A stretch of 9,456 nucleotides of DNA from an uncultured Odoribacter sp. (GTDB lineage: Bacteria; Bacteroidota; Bacteroidia; Bacteroidales; Marinifilaceae): contig CAJTSF010000033.1 in NCBI GenBank assembly GCA_910578985.1, positions 1-9,456 of the forward strand. The letters are read 5' to 3'. Under the pieces are notes generated by a model, which did no database searches, was not told where the DNA came from, and was given only the letters and a program-made list of their open reading frames with translations. A program made the translations under genes and the position numbers. Position 1 is the stretch's first letter. Every line of letters starts with the position of its first letter. Below are positions 5,345-9,456 of the stretch, in pieces.

Positions 5345-6514
5345 ATGTGTATATCAAATAGAGTAGGACCTCCCGTTGAAGGCGAGGATTTCTTCGGAAG
5401 AACGAAAGAGATTCGTCAAGCCAACAGATTATTGGATTCAGGGCATTCATTGCTGCTGTCGGCTCCACGCCGTATCGGCAAATCGTCATTGGCGAAACGC
5501 CTTATCGAAGAAAAGAGCCGCGAAGGATGGAAATGCGTATATATCGATCTTGAAGAGACTACGACAGAAGACGGTTTTCTCCGCATGGTCATAGAATCTT
5601 TTTATAAAGGTGGTGTCTGGAAACAGATTACTGTCGGAATGTCCAAAGGCCTTGCTGCTTTATTGGGAAGCATCGAAAAGGTATCTGTCGGTCCGATAGA
5701 TTTAAAACTCAATCGAAAAGAGGAACAAGAGGACTTATACAAGAACTTGAAGGAGTTGATAGAACACGACCAAGATACATTTATCGTAGTTGACGAATTG
5801 ACCTTGTTCCTTGGTATTCTTAATAAATCCGATGGAGGACACGAAAAAGTGGCATTCATTCTGAACTGGTTAAGAAGCCTGCGGCAAGTGAGCAGGACAA
5901 AAGTCCGTTGGTTGTTTTGCGGTTCGGTTGGTCTGAGAAATTTTACGTCCAATCTTGATTTGGGATATACCATCAATGATTTGACGGAATTTAATCTGGA
6001 CGAGCTGACACGTGAAGAGGCATCCGGTTTATTGAAGCAGTTATGCGCTTCGGAACAAATGATTATGGATGATGCTTTGATTGACTATACCCTGAACAAA
6101 TTGGTCTGGAACATCCCTTATTTCATTCAGATTATTTTTGCCAATCTGATGGAATTTCATGATGAAGGCGCAGTCATAACAAAAGAAAGCATAGATACGG
6201 CATACAACCGATTGGTATCGGAAAACTATCTGACCACTTGGTCCGAAAGGCTGATTGAATACCGTGAATTGGAAAATCCGGCAAGGCTGATTCTGAAATC
6301 GTTATCTTCTGCCCATTCCGGTTTAAGTCGGGATACATTGCTTGATATACTGATGACAGGACAGGATAGTTCAAAAATAGAGGAAACGGATTATGCTTTG
6401 AGTAAACTGTTGAGGATGCTGGAAAACGATGGTTACATCTTGAAGAAAGATTCCATACGTGTTTTTCGCTCTCCGTTATTAAGAGATTATTGGTTCAATA
6501 CATTCGTTCAATAA
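5345..6514 (+). CDS. AAA+/STAND-like ATPase with C-terminal winged helix
   Basis: A 389-residue cytoplasmic P-loop ATPase counted from ATG at 5345. The N-terminus has the box GPPVEGEDFFGR (8-19), typical of archaeal-type ATPases of the ATPase_2/MNS group. Walker A is APRRIGKSS (40-48; first Gly is Ala), Walker B is FIVVDE (146-151) with catalytic Glu151, and a sensor-1-like strand is WLFCGS (189-194). Residues about 310-389 look like a winged helix, ending with FRSPLLRDYW, near the D-P-L-F-R-x-W ending of this family. A longer reading from TTG at 5306 is unlikely, because that codon lies in the -7 promoter box. The gene is followed 11 bases later by a second ATPase gene, and both are AT-richer than the topoisomerase operon. 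The family includes regulators and defence or stress ATPases; the substrate is unknown. Confidence 0.85.
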   Translation: MCISNRVGPPVEGEDFFGRTKEIRQANRLLDSGHSLLLSAPRRIGKSSLAKRLIEEKSREGWKCVYIDLEETTTEDGFLRMVIESFYKGGVWKQITVGMSKGLAALLGSIEKVSVGPIDLKLNRKEEQEDLYKNLKELIEHDQDTFIVVDELTLFLGILNKSDGGHEKVAFILNWLRSLRQVSRTKVRWLFCGSVGLRNFTSNLDLGYTINDLTEFNLDELTREEASGLLKQLCASEQMIMDDALIDYTLNKLVWNIPYFIQIIFANLMEFHDEGAVITKESIDTAYNRLVSENYLTTWSERLIEYRELENPARLILKSLSSAHSGLSRDTLLDILMTGQDSSKIEETDYALSKLLRMLENDGYILKKDSIRVFRSPLLRDYWFNTFVQ

Positions 6515-6525
6515 TGACTGATTAA

Positions 6526-7533
6526 ATGCGTAGGCTAAAGACTGACATATATTATCAGACGCTTTCGTTCCACGGGAATAACTTGGAAGATGCAATGCCT
6601 GTCAACGAGGAAATTTTTTCTTCGCTTTTCGATTATATTGTCAAAGAGGAGCCGGGTAAAACGGCGCAGCCGCATCTTATTGTGGGAGAATCCGGCAGCG
6701 GGAAAACCTATCTTCTCAAAAGATTACAGGACAAGGTTGGAAAAGAGACTTCTACGGTATTTCCTATTTTGATTGATGCCAAAGCATTGTTTTCCACTGA
6801 AGATATCTGGTTACATTGCGTGAGGCAGTTGGAACTTACCGTGTCGTCGGCTGACGGTTTCGATGATATTATGTTATGGCAGAAGATACATGCACGCAGA
6901 GTCGTGCTGTTAATCGATAACATACAATACTATTTCAACCGGACAGATAATGCAGCCCACTACAACTTGAGGGGAAAACTCAATAAACCGGGAGCACCTG
7001 TTCTTATTGCGACCATCAATGAAGTTTCCGCATTTGTCACGGATTACAAAGCCGCTTTTTTTGACGGATTCAAGACATTGTACATCCGTCCTATAAGCAC
7101 AGATGAAACAGTTATTGCGTTTAAGCAATCGTTTGACAAAAATATCTTTGATTTTCTATGGAAATATGTCCCGAAAACAATCCGTTCTTTGCGTATCATT
7201 TCGAGTATCTTGAAGGAATCATCGAATGTGGATACGGCTCTGACAAAACTGATTGATTGCTTTTATCCGTATTATCAAAACAAATATGATTCGTATCCTT
7301 TGCAGATACAACGCTTGTTGTCGGTTTTGGCAACATCGGATGACGGAATGAGTTTGAGGGAAATCAGGGAAAAGACAAAACAAGATAATGGAAAAATATC
7401 TCCGTATCTTAAAATAATGACCGATCAGAAACTTATAGAAAGAATTTCAAAAACACAGAGAGGAGCTAAATATAAGATTGTTGATTCCTTATTCAGTTTG
7501 TGGTTGAAACTAAATGTTGCAGTAATATTTTAG
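6526..7533 (+). CDS. Second P-loop ATPase of the pair, ORC/DnaA-like Walker B
   Basis: A 335-residue protein with Walker A GESGSGKT (54-61) and a Walker B strand VVLLIDNIQYYF (126-137), in which the usual catalytic Glu after Asp131 is Asn132. VLIATINE (159-166) is a good sensor-1 strand. The last 80 residues look like a winged helix (MSLREIREKT, then KISPYLKIMTDQKLIERI). They end with YKIVDSLFSLWLKL, the same kind of closing motif as in the upstream ATPase, so the two are probably distant relatives. The Asn may slow or abolish hydrolysis, or the glutamate may lie elsewhere, as in some ORC/DnaA-type proteins. The gene starts 11 bases after its neighbour and shares its low GC, so the products probably act together. 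I do not recognise a named family. It is followed by a strong terminator. Some relatives may extend beyond the final motif, so slight C-terminal loss cannot be excluded. Confidence 0.8.
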   Translation: MRRLKTDIYYQTLSFHGNNLEDAMPVNEEIFSSLFDYIVKEEPGKTAQPHLIVGESGSGKTYLLKRLQDKVGKETSTVFPILIDAKALFSTEDIWLHCVRQLELTVSSADGFDDIMLWQKIHARRVVLLIDNIQYYFNRTDNAAHYNLRGKLNKPGAPVLIATINEVSAFVTDYKAAFFDGFKTLYIRPISTDETVIAFKQSFDKNIFDFLWKYVPKTIRSLRIISSILKESSNVDTALTKLIDCFYPYYQNKYDSYPLQIQRLLSVLATSDDGMSLREIREKTKQDNGKISPYLKIMTDQKLIERISKTQRGAKYKIVDSLFSLWLKLNVAVIF

Positions 7534-7597
7534 TCTACATCTATACTTAAATATATATCAGTGTTCTAATTTTGCTTTTGCAAATTCGTGAACTTAC

Positions 7598-7642
7598 AAA
7601 AAGCCAATCCAAGTCTGACAGACAGATTCGGATTGGCTTTTT
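7598..7642. terminator. Bidirectional intrinsic terminator
   Basis: AAAAAGCCAATCC (7598-7610) and GGATTGGCTTTTT (7630-7642) pair perfectly over 13 bp. The T run closes the plus strand and, by symmetry, the minus strand. The 19-base loop holds a small inner stem GTCTG/CAGAC. It lies between the convergent ATPase pair (ending 7533) and the DUF4120-like gene (ending 7664), so it can end transcripts from both sides. Confidence 0.9.
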
Positions 7643-7663
7643 AATGAGCGAAAATAGTATAAA

Positions 7664-7954
7664 TCAGGTGTGAATGCTCCATCCATGAAACGGTTCCAGC
7701 AGAACGGAATACGACCGGTCGGGATTGCCGTGATAGATTAGTCCCCCGACGATACCTGTCTTTCCGTCCGGATAGCATTCCCTGAACCCGAACGAGTGGG
7801 GAGCGAAATCCCGGTAAAGTTCTATTTCACACAGGCAGTTGGGATTGTTCTCCCACTGTTCCAGCCTTTTCAGGCAATTATCCAGCGATGTGTCGCCGAT
7901 TTCCTTGGCGTACTGCACTACCTTGTCGTAGTGTTCCTGACATAAGATTTTCAT
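7664..7954 (-). CDS. DUF4120-like small protein
   Basis: A 96-residue soluble protein. It starts MKILCQEHYDKVVQYAKEIG, has the segment LKRLEQWENN in the middle, then GGLIYHGNPDRSYSVLL and ends GWSIHT. I recognise this pattern as the Bacteroidota family DUF4120, found mostly in conjugative elements; its function is unknown. There is no signal peptide, membrane span or obvious catalytic motif. The ATG at 7952-7954 has an A/T-rich upstream without a Shine-Dalgarno site. The gene is last in the minus-strand set, 38 bases after the zinc-ribbon gene, and ends 21 bases before the shared terminator. The family assignment is from memory of the sequence pattern and should be taken as likely, not certain. 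Confidence 0.75.
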   Translation of the reverse strand: MKILCQEHYDKVVQYAKEIGDTSLDNCLKRLEQWENNPNCLCEIELYRDFAPHSFGFRECYPDGKTGIVGGLIYHGNPDRSYSVLLEPFHGWSIHT

Positions 7955-7992
7955 ACTGAATATTGTTTAATGGTTTGACTACTGCGCAAGAT

Positions 7993-8421
7993 TTAGCCGT
8001 TACAGCATTTTTCTAAATAATGGATTTCCGTCACGATGAAGTCCTCGCCGCCAAATTCGCACAATGATTTGAGACCAGAAAGGCCGTCGCAGTAGAAGAA
8101 AATATCATCGTCTTCATCGGGATTGTTGTCTGAAGAGAGCCGGATGTTTACAAGTTCGCTGTTATTGTCGTCTTTCCACACGACAACGCAAACGGCGTAT
8201 TCGGGTTCCTCTTTCTTTTCTTCCACGTACCGTTGATATATCCGGTCGATTTCCTCCTTTACCTCGTCCGTGTCGGTCAGAACGGTTCCGTGACCGCACT
8301 TCCCGCACCAGCCGTATTGGAATGACTCGTCGGTATAATTGTGGAATTCCTTCGTGTTGGGGTCAATCATGGCTTCACAACTTACTTTCGTGCCGCCGCA
8401 TTTTGTACAGATTACATTCAT
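7993..8421 (-). CDS. Hypothetical zinc-ribbon protein with acidic C-terminal half
   Basis: A 142-residue protein that I do not recognise as a named family. The N-terminus has two Cys pairs, C5/C8 (CTKC) and C39/C42 (CGKC), spaced as in a zinc ribbon, plus C15. A charged helix (about 53-73, VKEEIDRIYQRYVEEKKEE) links it to a second domain with VCVVVWKDDN, an acidic run NNPDEDDD and FFYCDGLSGL near the end. The protein ends KCCNG. Zinc binding is inferred from the cysteines; DNA, RNA or protein binding would all fit. It lies in a minus-strand cluster between the DUF3560 gene (99 bases upstream, with a hairpin in the gap) and the DUF4120-like gene. Codon use and residue make-up look like those of a real gene. 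Confidence 0.75.
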   Translation of the reverse strand: MNVICTKCGGTKVSCEAMIDPNTKEFHNYTDESFQYGWCGKCGHGTVLTDTDEVKEEIDRIYQRYVEEKKEEPEYAVCVVVWKDDNNSELVNIRLSSDNNPDEDDDIFFYCDGLSGLKSLCEFGGEDFIVTEIHYLEKCCNG

Positions 8422-8447
8422 GTCGTTTCATTTTCAGATTATAAAAT

Positions 8448-8496
8448 CCGGCTTGCAGACCGGGAGGAGCATTTACGTCCACAAGTCGCAAGCCGG
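8448..8496 (-). promoter_or_regulatory. Intercistronic hairpin before the zinc-ribbon gene
   Basis: CCGGCTTGC (8448-8456) and GCAAGCCGG (8488-8496) form a perfect 9-bp stem around a 31-base loop. On the minus strand the stem is followed by ATTTTATAATC, then the start of the 142-residue gene 27 bases beyond the stem. The layout is like that before topB: a GC-rich stem and a T-rich stretch close to a start codon. It may be a leaky terminator, an attenuator or an RNA processing site. Confidence 0.5.
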
Positions 8497-8520
8497 GAGT
8501 TTGATTCATTCATAAGATGC

Positions 8521-9291
8521 CTACGCTTCCGTTTCTTCAAGCAGTTCTTTAATGAAGTCGATGTTCCGGCGGTTCATGTACGACTGCCAGCAACTGTGGT
8601 AACGCGACCAGCGGAACCCGTGCTGTTTGAGTGAGTCCCGGATTTCCTTGGCGGGTATGTCATCGAAAAATACCTGAAGGCGGTTTTCCGGATAGTTTTC
8701 CACCACCCGCACACCGTTAATCGTGTATTCCTTTTCCGGTGTGGCTTTCATCCGCTTCGCCAGTTCCAGCCTCTTCTTGATACGGTTGATGTTGGCGTTG
8801 TTGTTGGAAAGCGAGAATGACGGAAAACCGATGTGCCCGTAACACGGGGTGAGCAGTTCGACGGCACTTTTTTCCGAGTATCCCATTTCCACCAGCCGGA
8901 CCTTTTTCTCCTCTTCGGTCAGTTTCTTGTTCTTGACCACCTTGTTTGCCGCTTTCATGTCCTCTTGCGCCTTGACCAGTTCGGCCAGTTTCCGCTCCAG
9001 TTTTTCCACGGCATTGTCGTCATCCAGATAGATGGCGTTGTTGTTCTCCGCCGCTTCCGCTTTCCGCTCGTAATAATCCGCTTTCTCTGAGGCCTTCACA
9101 CTTTGCCCCATCTTGTTCCAGATCTTCTCCCGGTAGTTCCTGTCCGCTTGCCCATGGACGGGTTGCCCCATCGGGATTACACTCGCCATAGCTTCGGATT
9201 GCTTGTAGCATTGTTCCGATTGCTTTCTCGCGTTGTCTGCAAGTTCACGGTATCTGTCCGTCCTTGCCTGTTGTCTTTCTTCTCTATTCAT
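8521..9291 (-). CDS. DUF3560 domain protein
   Basis: A 256-residue soluble, highly charged protein. Residues about 10-120 match the DUF3560 pattern: a helix starting DRYRELADNA, the core IPMGQPVHGQ (39-48) followed by a run of basic and acidic residues, then helical segments rich in Glu, Lys and Ala that probably form a coiled coil (64-125). The C-terminal part (about 185-256) is a separate small domain with YTINGVRVVENYPENRLQVF and GFRWSRYHSCWQ, a Trp-rich motif often seen at the end of such plasmid and conjugative-element proteins. The function is unknown. The usual His-rich stretch after GQP is largely missing here (only H46 remains). The gene follows the partial upstream gene after 19 bases and is probably co-transcribed with it and with the downstream small genes. 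Confidence 0.85.
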   Translation of the reverse strand: MNREERQQARTDRYRELADNARKQSEQCYKQSEAMASVIPMGQPVHGQADRNYREKIWNKMGQSVKASEKADYYERKAEAAENNNAIYLDDDNAVEKLERKLAELVKAQEDMKAANKVVKNKKLTEEEKKVRLVEMGYSEKSAVELLTPCYGHIGFPSFSLSNNNANINRIKKRLELAKRMKATPEKEYTINGVRVVENYPENRLQVFFDDIPAKEIRDSLKQHGFRWSRYHSCWQSYMNRRNIDFIKELLEETEA

Positions 9292-9310
9292 CGCTTTTTG
9301 TTTTAAGTTG

Positions 9311-9456
9311 TTAATAAAGCAGTTCTTTGATTCGTTTGATGGTAAATGTCCCTTTCAAGGGCTTCTCCAATTCCTTGTGCCGGAGGACGCACTTGTACAG
9401 ACCGGCATCTGTCCGTTCATACAATCTCACGGAAATGAACTCGTCATTTTCAAAGA
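9311..9456 (-). CDS. 3' end of a gene cut by the window edge, unknown
   Basis: An open frame enters from the right edge and runs to TAA at 9311-9313, giving the last 47 residues: FENDEFISVRLYERTDAG, then a basic segment and FTIKRIKELLY at the end. No start is visible. The alternating hydrophobic pattern (EFISVRLYER, GLYKCVLRHK) looks like a small beta-rich domain. The stop lies 19 bases before the DUF3560 start, which fits an operon running leftward from outside the window. I do not recognise the family. Confidence 0.65.
   Translation of the reverse strand, partial: FENDEFISVRLYERTDAGLYKCVLRHKELEKPLKGTFTIKRIKELLY

Overview
The window looks like part of the backbone of an integrative conjugative element (conjugative transposon) from a gut member of the Bacteroidota (Bacteroides, Parabacteroides or a relative). 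Three things point there: the gene content (a topoisomerase III next to DUF4099/DUF3945 proteins, plus DUF4120-like and DUF3560 proteins), promoter -7 boxes of the Bacteroides type TAnnTTTG, and the lack of strong Shine-Dalgarno sites. No integrase, relaxase or ribosomal locus is present, so the element type and the host species cannot be fixed.

Layout. (1) 203-4489, minus strand: an operon-like set transcribed leftward, in order a DUF4099/DUF3945 multi-repeat protein (2717-4489), an 86-residue stand-alone DUF4099-like protein (2414-2674) and topoisomerase III (203-2350). A -7 box lies just upstream at 4530-4537. A GC-rich hairpin followed by a T-rich stretch sits directly before the topoisomerase start. 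(2) 4490-5344: about 850 bases with no convincing gene, but with a purine-rich tract and at least five inverted repeats. One of them (4961-5002) resembles an inverted repeat at the other end of the topoisomerase operon (3-55), with a compensatory base-pair change. (3) 5345-7533, plus strand: two adjacent genes for P-loop ATPases with C-terminal winged-helix-like regions. They are visibly AT-richer than the left operon, driven from a clear -7 box at 5301-5308 and closed by a strong bidirectional terminator at 7598-7642. (4) 7664-9456, minus strand: a DUF4120-like protein, a zinc-ribbon protein, a DUF3560 protein and the 3' end of another gene, closely spaced and probably co-transcribed.

Interpretation. 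The minus-strand blocks on both sides are typical accessory backbone of Bacteroidota conjugative elements. The topoisomerase is of the same family as Exc of CTnDOT and probably acts on element DNA during excision or transfer. The ATPase pair has opposite orientation, different composition, its own promoter and its own terminator, so it reads as a self-contained cargo cassette. It is the best candidate for an undescribed system, possibly an AAA+/STAND-like defence or regulatory pair; no nuclease or other toxic effector is encoded beside it in this window. The start of the first ATPase should be ATG at 5345, not a TTG at 5306 that lies inside the promoter box.
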